Assembly (NCBI GenBank): GCA_043777595.1
Contig: JAYWHT010000025.1
Location: 1 to 63,507, forward strand
Length of the DNA stretch: 63,507 nt
From: JAYVJH01 sp043777595
Lineage (GTDB): Bacteria > Bacteroidota > Bacteroidia > Cytophagales > Spirosomataceae
Reading direction: 5' to 3'
A program made the position numbers and the translations under genes. The notes beneath the pieces were generated by a model. The model did not search any database and was not told where the DNA came from. It worked only from the letters and a program-made list of their open reading frames with translations. Every line of letters starts with the position of its first letter. Positions within the stretch are counted from its first letter, which is position 1. This document shows positions 43,848-51,445 of this stretch, piece after piece.

Positions 43848-44933
43848 TTAAATCATAAATAGCCGCCAGATGGCACTTATCAAAAAGAGTAGGAGAGAGG
43901 CGGGTGTGAGTACTTTCCAGCAGAGATACATGAGTTGGTCGATGCGAAGCCGTGGGAATGTCCAGCGTACCCACATCTGAATCAAGACCGCAATTAGGGC
44001 TTTGGACAAGAGCCAAAATGCGCCCATGACATTGCTAAAAACGGTATTGGGTGTGCCGCTTGTCCAGTCATAAAGTCTGAGGTTGCCAATGTTGGGTAGG
44101 GGGCTGTTCCAACTTCCCAAAAACAAAATAGCCCCCAACAACGACACCAAGAGCATCATGCCATATTCTGACAACATCAACAAGGCAAAGCGCATACCTG
44201 AATATTCGGTATGAAAACCACCCACCAGTTCAGATTCACCTTCGGGCAAATCGAAAGGCGCACGGTTGGCTTCGGCGAGGGTAGTGATGAAGAAAATGAT
44301 ATAAACAAAAAACAAAAAAGGATTCCTGACAACGTTCCAACACAAGATACCACCTACATTTGTTACGTCAATATTCAGAGATTTAAGCCCAAATAAATAG
44401 TTAGGTTCGGTGGCGTAAATACTTTGCTGAAAACTAATTTGTTGTAAATCAAGAGTTTGACACGTAACTACAACACACAACACAGCCAAGCCCAGCGGAA
44501 TTTCGTAAGACACAATTTGAGCCACCGAACGCATAGCACCAAGTAACGAATATTTGTTGTTTGAACCCCAACCTGCCATCAGAATTCCAATAATATCAAC
44601 AGAAATAATGGTCAATAAATAAAAAATACCTGTATCGGTCGTTGAGCCAATGAGACTGCTGCTGAGTGGAATAACAGCGAAACCTGCAAAAATTGCCGTA
44701 AAAATCACAATCGGTGCAGCCAAAAACAGGCGGCGATCGGCGGCAGTTGGTACGATGTCTTCTTTTTGGAGGAGTTTAACCAAGTCGGCGACAAGTTGTA
44801 GTAGCCCCCATTTACCTACTTCCATTGGCCCCATACGGTCTTGAATAAAGGCCGAAATCTTGCGTTCGAGATAAACCCCAACGACAACAAAACCAAGAAT
44901 AGCAGGTAAGAATATAAATAAGGTTGTGGGCAT
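43848..44933 (-). CDS. nuoH: NADH-quinone oxidoreductase subunit H
   Basis: 361 residues from the ATG at 44933 (MPTTLFIFLPAILGFVVVGVYLERKISAFIQDRMGPM). An in-frame start at 44960 would add nine residues encoded by a dispersed repeat and is rejected. About eight to nine membrane helices; the conserved ERKISAFIQDRMGP and loops NRAPFDLPEGESELVGGFHTEYSGMRF form the quinone pocket of complex I. No other nuo gene is near: the neighbours are an acyl-CoA dehydrogenase and an unknown gene. Confidence 0.95.
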   Translation of the reverse strand: MPTTLFIFLPAILGFVVVGVYLERKISAFIQDRMGPMEVGKWGLLQLVADLVKLLQKEDIVPTAADRRLFLAAPIVIFTAIFAGFAVIPLSSSLIGSTTDTGIFYLLTIISVDIIGILMAGWGSNNKYSLLGAMRSVAQIVSYEIPLGLAVLCVVVTCQTLDLQQISFQQSIYATEPNYLFGLKSLNIDVTNVGGILCWNVVRNPFLFFVYIIFFITTLAEANRAPFDLPEGESELVGGFHTEYSGMRFALLMLSEYGMMLLVSLLGAILFLGSWNSPLPNIGNLRLYDWTSGTPNTVFSNVMGAFWLLSKALIAVLIQMWVRWTFPRLRIDQLMYLCWKVLTPASLLLFLISAIWRLFMI

Positions 44934-45016
44934 AAGTAGTGAATAGTGAAAAACGGACAATGAAAAACATTGTAATTAGTTAGTAATAAGATATTTAAAA
45001 CAAACCAAAATCTTGT
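44934..45016 (+). repeat. AGTAGT-end dispersed repeat, copy 4
   Basis: AAGTAGTGAATAGTGAAAAA begins directly at the nuoH start codon and the repeat fills nearly the whole gap up to the acyl-CoA dehydrogenase stop. Any nuoH promoter must lie in or beyond it. Confidence 0.8.
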
Positions 45017-45021
45017 ATTTT

Positions 45022-46188
45022 TCAATAAACCGCTTTGTAGGCAGTGGCATCGATGACTATTTTTGAAATAATTTCTCGCATTATTTCAGATGTTCCGCCA
45101 GCAATAGTCCCCACACGCACGTCTCGATAGGCACGGCATATTGGGTAGTCTTCGATGTAGCCATAACCACCAAAAAACTGCAAGCAAGTATCGACTGTTC
45201 GTTTTTGCATTTCAGACGTAAAAAGTTTGGCCATCGAACATTGCTTAACTACGATCTCGCCCTTGGCGTGTTTCCAACAAGTGCTATATACAAACTCCCG
45301 GGCTACTTCGATTTCGGTCGCTACGTCGGCCATTTTGTGCCTGATGGCCTGAAACTTACCAATCGGTTTGCCAAAAGCTGTACGTTGGTTGAGGTATTCC
45401 ACGGTTTCGTCCAAAGCCCAAGTAGCACCCGATACGGCCATGATTGCCGCCGTGAGGCGTTCGATTTGGAGGCTTTCCATGAGATAATAAAAGCCAGCGT
45501 TTTCGGCTCCTATCAGGTTATCGACAGGCACACGGACGTTGTCAAAGCTAATTTCGGCTGTGTCTGAACTATGCCAACCCATTTTGTTGAGTTTGGTACG
45601 GGTTATGCCCTCGCTATCCAAGTCCACTACAATCAGACTGATGCCATTTGCGCCAGCATCGGGTTTGGTTTTGACGGTGAGCGTAATAAAATGCCCATAA
45701 GTACCATTGCTGATAAATGTCTTCGAGCCGTTGATGACATACTGGTCGCCGTCCAAAACGGCAGTCGTTCTGATAGCCGACACGTCTGAGCCAGTGTTGG
45801 GTTCGGTAATACCCAATGAAGCAAGTTTTTGGCCAGCGATGGCAGGTACAAGGTATTTTTGTTTGAGCGCAGGGCTACCAATCTTATAAATATGATTGAT
45901 GGCCATAAACTGATGTACGCTCACGGCAGTAGCAAAACCACCCATACCGCAGCGGGCTAATTCTTCGAGAAAAACCACCGAAAACCAAAAATCGGCATCG
46001 GTGCCGCCATATTCTTCGGGAAACATTAGCCCCAAAAAGCCCAAATCGCCCATACGCCCAAAAATCGACTGTGGTATTTGCCGCTCGGTTTCCCATTGTT
46101 CGGTATTAGGCACTACTTCTCTGTCAATAAACTGCCTCACGGCTTGCCTAAAAAGCTCGTGGTCTTGGTTGAAATATTGTGATGTCAT
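45022..46188 (-). CDS. Acyl-CoA dehydrogenase
   Basis: 388 residues. The FAD and substrate motifs are present: LGITEPNTGSDVSAIRTTAVLDGDQYVINGSKTFISNGTYG, QIERLTAAIMAVSG, QAIRHKMADVATEIE and CLQFFGGYGYIEDYPICRAYRDVRVGTIAGGTSEIMREIISK with the catalytic Glu region in AGGTSE. It oxidises acyl-CoAs to enoyl-CoAs in beta-oxidation, passing electrons to ETF. It precedes nuoH on the same strand. The 34-bp repeat at 46209 lies in its upstream region. Confidence 0.95.
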   Translation of the reverse strand: MTSQYFNQDHELFRQAVRQFIDREVVPNTEQWETERQIPQSIFGRMGDLGFLGLMFPEEYGGTDADFWFSVVFLEELARCGMGGFATAVSVHQFMAINHIYKIGSPALKQKYLVPAIAGQKLASLGITEPNTGSDVSAIRTTAVLDGDQYVINGSKTFISNGTYGHFITLTVKTKPDAGANGISLIVVDLDSEGITRTKLNKMGWHSSDTAEISFDNVRVPVDNLIGAENAGFYYLMESLQIERLTAAIMAVSGATWALDETVEYLNQRTAFGKPIGKFQAIRHKMADVATEIEVAREFVYSTCWKHAKGEIVVKQCSMAKLFTSEMQKRTVDTCLQFFGGYGYIEDYPICRAYRDVRVGTIAGGTSEIMREIISKIVIDATAYKAVY

Positions 46189-46208
46189 TGGTCTTGGTTT
46201 TTATATCT

Positions 46209-46242
46209 TCAAAGTTCGTAGTTCTTGGCGATAGTTGCAAAT
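46209..46242. repeat. 34-bp direct repeat, copy downstream of the HNH gene
   Basis: TCAAAGTTCGTAGTTCTTGG and the next 14 bases are identical to 49267-49300 in the same orientation. The copy ends 2 bp before the HNH stop codon. With its partner it brackets the HNH + LRR-ATPase pair. Confidence 0.9.
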
Positions 46243-46244
46243 CA

Positions 46245-47171
46245 CTATGTTGCGTGCCGATTGAGATAGGATTGAAATGCCGTTTTTACTATCAATTTTT
46301 GATTTGGCTCCAACTGCGAGACTATCAACTCATCAAAGCTGTTAATATTTTTCACTACGGTTTGCCTCAATAAAGTATGCTCTTTGGAAGTATTTAGGCT
46401 ATTTTCAAATGCTTGCTTGAAAACGATACCTAACGCATCACCTAATTTTGAGTTCACAATCGTTTCTTTTCTCAACAACTCGAACATATTATTGATAGAA
46501 TTTAAAATGGGTTCAATTACATTTTTTAGCCTCGCCAGTTGCAAGTCATCTCTATTCAAGTTACAAATTTTGATTGTTTGCTGGCCTCGTTGGGTAGTTG
46601 TGTCAATACCCACTATTTCGATTCCTTTTTTGTCATGGCCGATTCTAAATGTCAGAAACTGAGCTGGGTTATCTATTTCGGGGTGTAGCAAATAGGGTTT
46701 TTCGCTTTGTAGCGTGCTGTGGTTGGCCAAGCTGTGGGTTTTGTCAATTTTACCAGAGACATCAAAAACTGGAGCAGTTACCCTGACGTTTTTAATCGGA
46801 AACTGATTGCCTTTGCCGCCTTCGGTGTTGCAATAGCGGCACGATGGCACTAAGTTCGACCATTCGTAGCAAAGCCAGTAGTAACCCTTGTGGTTTTTGT
46901 CGCCGATTACACCTTTTTTTGGACGATAATGTTCTATCTCGGCCTTACAAAACAACTCACAATAAGCACATTTTTTGAGGTAATAGTCATTGAGTTTGTC
47001 TCTTACCCTCGACTGTGTTTTGCCCTTTGCATCGGTATATGTGTCCTTATAAATTCTGTCTTTTATCAAATCAAAACGTAGGTTTTGAGCAATTTCTTCC
47101 AAATCGTCCAATGTACGTTGCTTCAAAAAAATGTCGGGTTGGTCGTCTAAATCTTTGACTACAAATCGCAT
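46245..47171 (-). CDS. HNH endonuclease, PtuB-like
   Basis: 308 residues. The nuclease core is near the N-terminus: CAYCE (Cys68, Cys71), EIEHYRPKKGV (His81), YYWLCYEWSNLVPSCRYCN (Asn106, Cys111, Cys114, Asn115), that is an HNH site framed by a four-Cys zinc site. This matches the PtuB/retron-associated HNH group (TIGR02646 type). The C-terminal half (about 190-308) is helical and unrecognised. It follows the LRR-ATPase by 2 bp, so the two are co-translated. In Septu systems the pair degrades DNA in response to phage; that role is inferred here. Confidence 0.87.
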   Translation of the reverse strand: MRFVVKDLDDQPDIFLKQRTLDDLEEIAQNLRFDLIKDRIYKDTYTDAKGKTQSRVRDKLNDYYLKKCAYCELFCKAEIEHYRPKKGVIGDKNHKGYYWLCYEWSNLVPSCRYCNTEGGKGNQFPIKNVRVTAPVFDVSGKIDKTHSLANHSTLQSEKPYLLHPEIDNPAQFLTFRIGHDKKGIEIVGIDTTTQRGQQTIKICNLNRDDLQLARLKNVIEPILNSINNMFELLRKETIVNSKLGDALGIVFKQAFENSLNTSKEHTLLRQTVVKNINSFDELIVSQLEPNQKLIVKTAFQSYLNRHAT

Positions 47172-47173
47172 AA

Positions 47174-49237
47174 CTATTTGGCATTGATGAGGTTAAGTAG
47201 TTCCTGCTGGTTGTCGGACGAAAGAAAATCGTTGATGTTTTGTTTCAGGTTGTCGTTTAGCCCAATGTCTTGGAAATTGTCTTCGGTTCGCACCATTTTA
47301 TTGGGGCTTTTACTAACTGGAACGATTGACTGAAAACCAAAAATAGGCGAACTCAAAATAGCATTGGGTGTGAGAACACTAAAATCAATGTCGAGCAATT
47401 TGGCTTCAATGCCATTGTCAGTTGTGCGAGACACATTGACAATGACGCTGTTTTGGGGCGCACCCAACAACGGAATGGGGCTGTGGGTGGAAACAATAAA
47501 CTGAATTTTGGGGAATAATTCGGTCAGTTTTTCAATAAAAATCTTTTGGTACTTGACGTGCAAATGAAGTTCGATTTCGTCAATCAGTACAATACCACCC
47601 AAATCGCTCAATGACTTTACGTCTTGGTGCAACGACAACCGATACACCAGGTCGCCAATCATGGCTATGATGTTTTTGTAGCCAGCAGCTAATTGCTCAA
47701 ACGTAACACCATCGCCATAAAACAGCCCTTCGTCGTCGGTTTCGTAATATTTTACCTCACTGCTTTTAGTGGCATTGTTAAACTTTACTGCCACACGCCC
47801 CAAGCGAGGCAGCAAGGCTTTGAACAAGGTCTCCAACTGCAAAAACCCTTTTTCGTAGTTTCTGTCCCAATCTTTGAGGCGTTCTTCGATATTTATCAGC
47901 GGTGTTTCGTTCGATAGCAGCGAGTCAATAGCCGAATATTTCGCTATCATTTCTGTACTCGTTCCTGCCGATACTTGCAGGCGAGACGAGCCGTAAGCCA
48001 CCACTTTCTGACCAATCGTTTTGTCTTTATCGATTTTTGAGTCAATATATCCTTCGCCTGTCAAACCTTTGGCTAAGGCTTGTAAGATGGACGTTTTACC
48101 AAAACCATTTTCGCCCGTCAAAAACAACCATTGTGTTTTTGGTGGAATATTTCTAACTTCGGTTTCGGTAATTCCTCTAAAATTTTCGAACTTGAAGGCA
48201 ATAACTTTACCGTTAGCTACTCCAATTCTTTTTTCAAAATAGGCTATAATAGCATCGTTACTGTTTTCAATTATTCTTACGGGTGGGTCTATGATAGGGT
48301 TGTTACGAACGCGTAATCTAACACCTTGCTTCAATAAAGGCAGTAGTGGTTCTATATCAAAAATCTGATTATTGCTTAAATCCAAACTTCTTAGGTGTAT
48401 CAAATCTCTTAAAAAAGAAGTATCAGAAATTTGGTTGTCTCTTAGAATTAAAACTTCTAATTGTGTCAAATCTTTTAGATAAGAAATATCAGAAATTTGA
48501 TTTTCGTCTAAACTTAAAAACGTTAAGTTTACTAAATTTTTCAGATAAGAAATATCAGAAATTTTAGTTCTATCTAAACCTAAACTATCCAATAGTATCA
48601 AACTTTTCAGACAAGAAATATCAGAAATTTGATTTTCGTTTAAGTGTAAATATTCTAATTGTATCAAATCTTTCAGACAAGAAATATCAGAAATTTCATT
48701 TGCGCCTAAATCCAAATTTTTCAATAGTACCAAACTTTTCAGACAAGAAATATCAGAAATTTGACCACCGCTTAGATATAGAGATTCTAACCGTACTAAA
48801 CTTTTCACAAAAGAAAGGTCAGAAATTTGATTACGATTCGCACTCAAGTCTTTTAGTTGTATCAAACCTTTCAGAAAAGAAACATCAGAAATATGATTAT
48901 TATCTAATTTTAAAACCTCTAACCGTACCAAATTTTTCAGACAGGAAATATCAGAAATTTGATTTTCGTTTAAATCCAAACTTTTTAACTGTGTCAAATC
49001 TTTCAGACAAGAAATATCAGAAATTTGGTTGCTCGATAAAATCAAGCGTTCTAATCGCACTAAACTTTTCAGACAAGAAATATCAGAAATTTGATTTGCA
49101 CCCAAATACAAAGTATCTAACCAAACACAATCAAACAACTCTTGGGGTATTGTAGCAATGTCACAATTTCTTAATTCCAGCGTTTTGGCTTTGGTTTTTT
49201 TACTTTCGGCAATGCGTTCTAAGGCGAGTTGGCTCAT
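47174..49237 (-). CDS. Leucine-rich-repeat / ABC-type ATPase fusion, PtuA-like
   Basis: 687 residues. Residues about 38-312 are 12 internalin-type 22-residue repeats with consensus L-L-L-x-x-NQISDIS-C-LK-L. A short helix (NDAIIAYFEKR) leads to an SMC/AAA_21-like ATPase: Walker A GENGFGKTS (375-383), signature-like FEQLAAGYKN (513-522), Walker B GGIVLIDEIELHLH (548-560) and the His switch STHSP (583-587). PtuA proteins have the ATPase but not, as far as I know, an LRR sensor. It starts the two-gene cassette with the HNH nuclease. LRRs usually bind proteins, so this part may detect a phage or host protein. Confidence 0.9.
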   Translation of the reverse strand: MSQLALERIAESKKTKAKTLELRNCDIATIPQELFDCVWLDTLYLGANQISDISCLKSLVRLERLILSSNQISDISCLKDLTQLKSLDLNENQISDISCLKNLVRLEVLKLDNNHISDVSFLKGLIQLKDLSANRNQISDLSFVKSLVRLESLYLSGGQISDISCLKSLVLLKNLDLGANEISDISCLKDLIQLEYLHLNENQISDISCLKSLILLDSLGLDRTKISDISYLKNLVNLTFLSLDENQISDISYLKDLTQLEVLILRDNQISDTSFLRDLIHLRSLDLSNNQIFDIEPLLPLLKQGVRLRVRNNPIIDPPVRIIENSNDAIIAYFEKRIGVANGKVIAFKFENFRGITETEVRNIPPKTQWLFLTGENGFGKTSILQALAKGLTGEGYIDSKIDKDKTIGQKVVAYGSSRLQVSAGTSTEMIAKYSAIDSLLSNETPLINIEERLKDWDRNYEKGFLQLETLFKALLPRLGRVAVKFNNATKSSEVKYYETDDEGLFYGDGVTFEQLAAGYKNIIAMIGDLVYRLSLHQDVKSLSDLGGIVLIDEIELHLHVKYQKIFIEKLTELFPKIQFIVSTHSPIPLLGAPQNSVIVNVSRTTDNGIEAKLLDIDFSVLTPNAILSSPIFGFQSIVPVSKSPNKMVRTEDNFQDIGLNDNLKQNINDFLSSDNQQELLNLINAK

Positions 49238-49266
49238 AGTTTGGTTAATCTAAGATTTTTGCTGTG

Positions 49267-49300
49267 TCAAAGTTCGTAGTTCTTGGCGATAGTTGCAAAT
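49267..49300. repeat. 34-bp direct repeat, copy upstream of the LRR-ATPase gene
   Basis: Identical to 46209-46242. It lies 29 bp before the LRR-ATPase ATG. On the minus strand one frame reads KFATIAKNYEL-stop, like the end of a gene, which would fit a duplicated 3' end, but no longer gene is attached. Confidence 0.9.
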
Positions 49301-49384
49301 TTCGCTTCGGTCGGTGTGTTTATTGCCCTAAATATAAATCAAGTTACAACTTATTGCCTAATATATTTTGACAATAAAACAAAC

Positions 49385-49404
49385 ATTTAGATATTTGTCT
49401 AAAT
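49385..49404. promoter_or_regulatory. Operator-like palindrome before the ArsR gene
   Basis: ATTTAGA and TCTAAAT form perfect 7-bp arms around TATTTG, 16 bp before the TTG start. The size and symmetry fit an ArsR-family autoregulatory site. Confidence 0.6.
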
Positions 49405-49420
49405 AATTAAAAACAAAACA

Positions 49421-49675
49421 TTGAATATTTTATTCAAAGCCCTAAACGACAGTACCAGACGTGAAATACTCGAAATGCTCAAAGTCGGTGACATGACAGC
49501 AGGCGACATTGCCGACCGTTTTGAGATGAGTAAGCCCAGTATTTCGCACCATCTTGACCTCTTACGGCAAGCCGATTTGGTGATTTCTGTCAAAAAAGGG
49601 CAGTTTGTGCATTACTCGCTCAATATGACTGTCATTGACGAAGTGCTGGCGTGGGTTATGCAGTTTAGAAGTTAA
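49421..49675 (+). CDS. ArsR-family transcriptional repressor, SdpR-like
   Basis: 84 residues, starting at TTG 49421. The winged helix is complete: NILFKALNDSTRREILEMLKVGDMTAGDIADRFEMSKPSISHHLDLLRQADLVISVKKGQFVHYSL. No metal-binding Cys is present, which sets it with SdpR/YdfF rather than ArsR proper. The next gene encodes an SdpI-like membrane protein, the usual partner. The palindrome at 49385 is a likely autoregulatory site. Confidence 0.9.
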   Translation: MNILFKALNDSTRREILEMLKVGDMTAGDIADRFEMSKPSISHHLDLLRQADLVISVKKGQFVHYSLNMTVIDEVLAWVMQFRS

Positions 49676-49702
49676 TTTGTTGAAAACCAACTATTTGAAA
49701 TT

Positions 49703-50293
49703 ATGAAAATTAAAGAATTAACTGTTGAGATTGCGCTGTTTTGTCTGTCTGCGGCAACAGTATTTTATCTGAATTATATTGCAGAATTAGGCTACGTCAA
49801 GTCATTTGGTCTTGGTTTTGTGATGGGGCTATGAGGAGGTTACTACTTTATTTATTGGGCAATGAAACGCCAAATAGTATTGGAAGAACGGCCAAATAGC
49901 GTACAAATTATTAACATATGGCGGTATATTTTTGTTGGAGCTTGTTTGGCGGCCATTTTGATTGCGTTTTTGTTTCAAAAACAAATAGTAGAATCAGACC
50001 GTATCTGGTTTATTTATTTCTTTGTAATGACAATGGTCATGGGAAATTATAGGGCTAAGATTGAACCTAATCACTCAGAGTCTTCCTACATTTATTTGGA
50101 AGATGAAGAAGTGAACAGAAAAACAAAACGGTATAGCGGAAAATTATCAGTTTTGGCTGGGCTACTTGCTATTGCGACAGTACCGTTTCTGTCAAACAAA
50201 CAACTTATGCTCTTGGTGTTAGGTTATACTTTTTTGATGTTACTATTACCTTATATTTATGCCAAACGTTCCTATTTTGACAAGTATAAATAA
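49703..50293 (+). pseudogene. SdpI-like integral membrane protein with an in-frame TGA
   Basis: One reading frame of 196 codons starts at ATG 49703 (MKIKELTVEIALFCLSAATVFYLNYIAEL), meets TGA at 49832-49834 (codon 44) and continues without another stop to 50293 (GGYYFIYWAMKR, then NIWRYIFVGACLAAIL, GNYRAKIEPNHSE, NRKTKRYSGKLSVLAGLLAI). The GNYxxKIxPN and NRKTxRYSGK pattern is SdpI-like. Parts of the protein could be made from ATG 49862, but the normal product needs readthrough, so I call it nonsense-disrupted. Sequencing error cannot be excluded. Confidence 0.75.
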
Positions 50294-50302
50294 CCATCAA
50301 CC

Positions 50303-50671
50303 ATGCAACACAACGCAAAATCAATACGGGCTTTTATTGGAGCAATAGACTTTGATGAGTCTCGGCGTTTTTATACAGAATTAGGCTTTGAGGAATCAAT
50401 CATTTCGCCTAATATGTCTTATTTTAAGGTCAATGGAGAGTTGGGTTTTTATTTGCAACAAGCCTATGTCAAAGACTGGGTGGACAACACAATGCTTTTT
50501 TTGGAGGTCAATAATGTAGATGACTATTGGCAAGAGTTGCAGAATTTACAATTACACAAAAAATACAAAACCGTCAGACTATCGGCCATCAAGACAAACG
50601 ACTGGGGGCGGGAGTGTTTTCTGCACGACCCTTCTGGAATATTGTGGCATTTTGGCGAGTTTTGGGGCTAA
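50303..50671 (+). CDS. Glyoxalase/bleomycin-resistance superfamily protein
   Basis: 122 residues with the VOC fold: IRAFIGAIDFDESRRFYTELGFEESIISPNMSYFKVNGELGFYLQ is the first beta-alpha-beta-beta-beta unit, and CFLHDPSGILWHFGEFWG the closing strand. The substrate and metal are unknown. It begins 9 bp after the SdpI-like frame, probably one operon with the ArsR gene. Confidence 0.85.
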   Translation: MQHNAKSIRAFIGAIDFDESRRFYTELGFEESIISPNMSYFKVNGELGFYLQQAYVKDWVDNTMLFLEVNNVDDYWQELQNLQLHKKYKTVRLSAIKTNDWGRECFLHDPSGILWHFGEFWG

Positions 50672-50994
50672 GATTATACCTTTTCAGGTATTTAGACAAA
50701 ATAATAGAGTATTTTGAATTTCGATAACTTACTGATTTAGAGTATTATATTTAACTCACTCGTGTTATGCAAAAGACCCAGAGGGATATACTATTGGCAG
50801 TAGTAGTAGCAAAAAAGCAACACAATAGCCGAAGGCGTAATCTGTCAGCAGACCGCCCCGCCGGGGCTTTACTATTTAATTATTCATTTTAACTACCAAC
50901 AGTACACACCTACGGTGTTATTTTTTAGTTGCGTAACATGAGTAACTCATGACACCAGACCATAAACACACGACCACTTAATACAACCAAACAA
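50672..50994. repeat. Dispersed repeat split by a MITE
   Basis: The AGTAGT-element right part (50705-50758, TTTAACTCA end) is interrupted at the sequence TAACTCA by the 184-bp MITE, and resumes at 50943 (TAACTCATGACACC, CACACGACCACTTA). Nothing else is coded here. The layered insertion shows that the MITE moved after the other repeat was in place. Confidence 0.75.
50759..50942. mobile_element. MITE-like element, copy 2, with 7-bp target duplication
   Basis: Terminal inverted repeats CTCGTGTTATGC and GCGTAACATGAG bound 184 bp, flanked on both sides by TAACTCA (50752-50758 and 50943-50949). It shares the right 50 bp and a GCCCCGCCGGGGC hairpin with copy 1 at 36498-36693. No transposase frame, so it is non-autonomous and must have been moved by an element elsewhere. 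Confidence 0.88.
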
Positions 50995-51309
50995 ATGATA
51001 GAAATTTCAAAAATTGAACAAAGAGAAATGATAAAAGGCTTCAAGGCGCAGTTTATTCATGCTCAAAACTCGACTATTGCCTTTTGGGAAATAGCAGCAG
51101 GCTCGGTTTTGCCGATGCACTCACATTTTCATGAGCAAATTACGCAGGTTTTAGAAGGTCAGTTTCAGCTAACGGTAGGCGACGATACTCAAATTTATGA
51201 AAGTGGTTTTGTGGCTGTCATTCCGCCCAATGTAGTGCATGGCGGCGTGGCTCTGACTGACTGTAAATTGTTTGATACATTTTGCCCTGTTCGAGAAGAT
51301 TATAAGTAG
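50995..51309 (+). CDS. Cupin domain protein
   Basis: 104 residues. The two cupin motifs are PMHSHFHEQITQVLEGQFQLTVGD (metal ligands His, His and Glu) and GFVAVIPPNVVHGGVAL (His). Small single-domain cupins of this kind bind a metal and may be enzymes or sugar sensors. It stands alone after the MITE. Confidence 0.9.
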   Translation: MIEISKIEQREMIKGFKAQFIHAQNSTIAFWEIAAGSVLPMHSHFHEQITQVLEGQFQLTVGDDTQIYESGFVAVIPPNVVHGGVALTDCKLFDTFCPVREDYK

Positions 51310-51415
51310 TCTTTGCAAGAAAAAGGGGAGGGCTTATACCTGCCAAACGAGCTTTGTTTTGAAACATGATATTGTGTTTGAATTGTTAAAAACGCAGTAA
51401 ATAGCAAAAAATATT

Positions 51416-51423
51416 TAATTTTG
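51416..51423 (+). promoter_or_regulatory. -7 box before the 217-residue gene
   Basis: TAATTTTG, a TAnnTTTG match, 22 bp before the ATG at 51446. Confidence 0.6.
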
Positions 51424-51445
51424 GTAATACATTAAATCAAAGTAT

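Noticed and set aside
48360..49110. Regular 66-bp periodicity suggesting a CRISPR array
   Set aside because: The period is that of 22-residue leucine-rich repeats in one long coding frame; units are contiguous without unique spacers.
48700..49155. 151-codon frame on the plus strand, opposite the LRR gene
   Set aside because: It mirrors the LRR repeats in antisense and has no own signals; the minus-strand frame shows clear LRR and ATPase domains.
49832..49834. TGA in the SdpI-like gene as a selenocysteine codon
   Set aside because: No SECIS-like hairpin was recognised directly after it, and the family has no redox role; nonsense change or sequence error is simpler.
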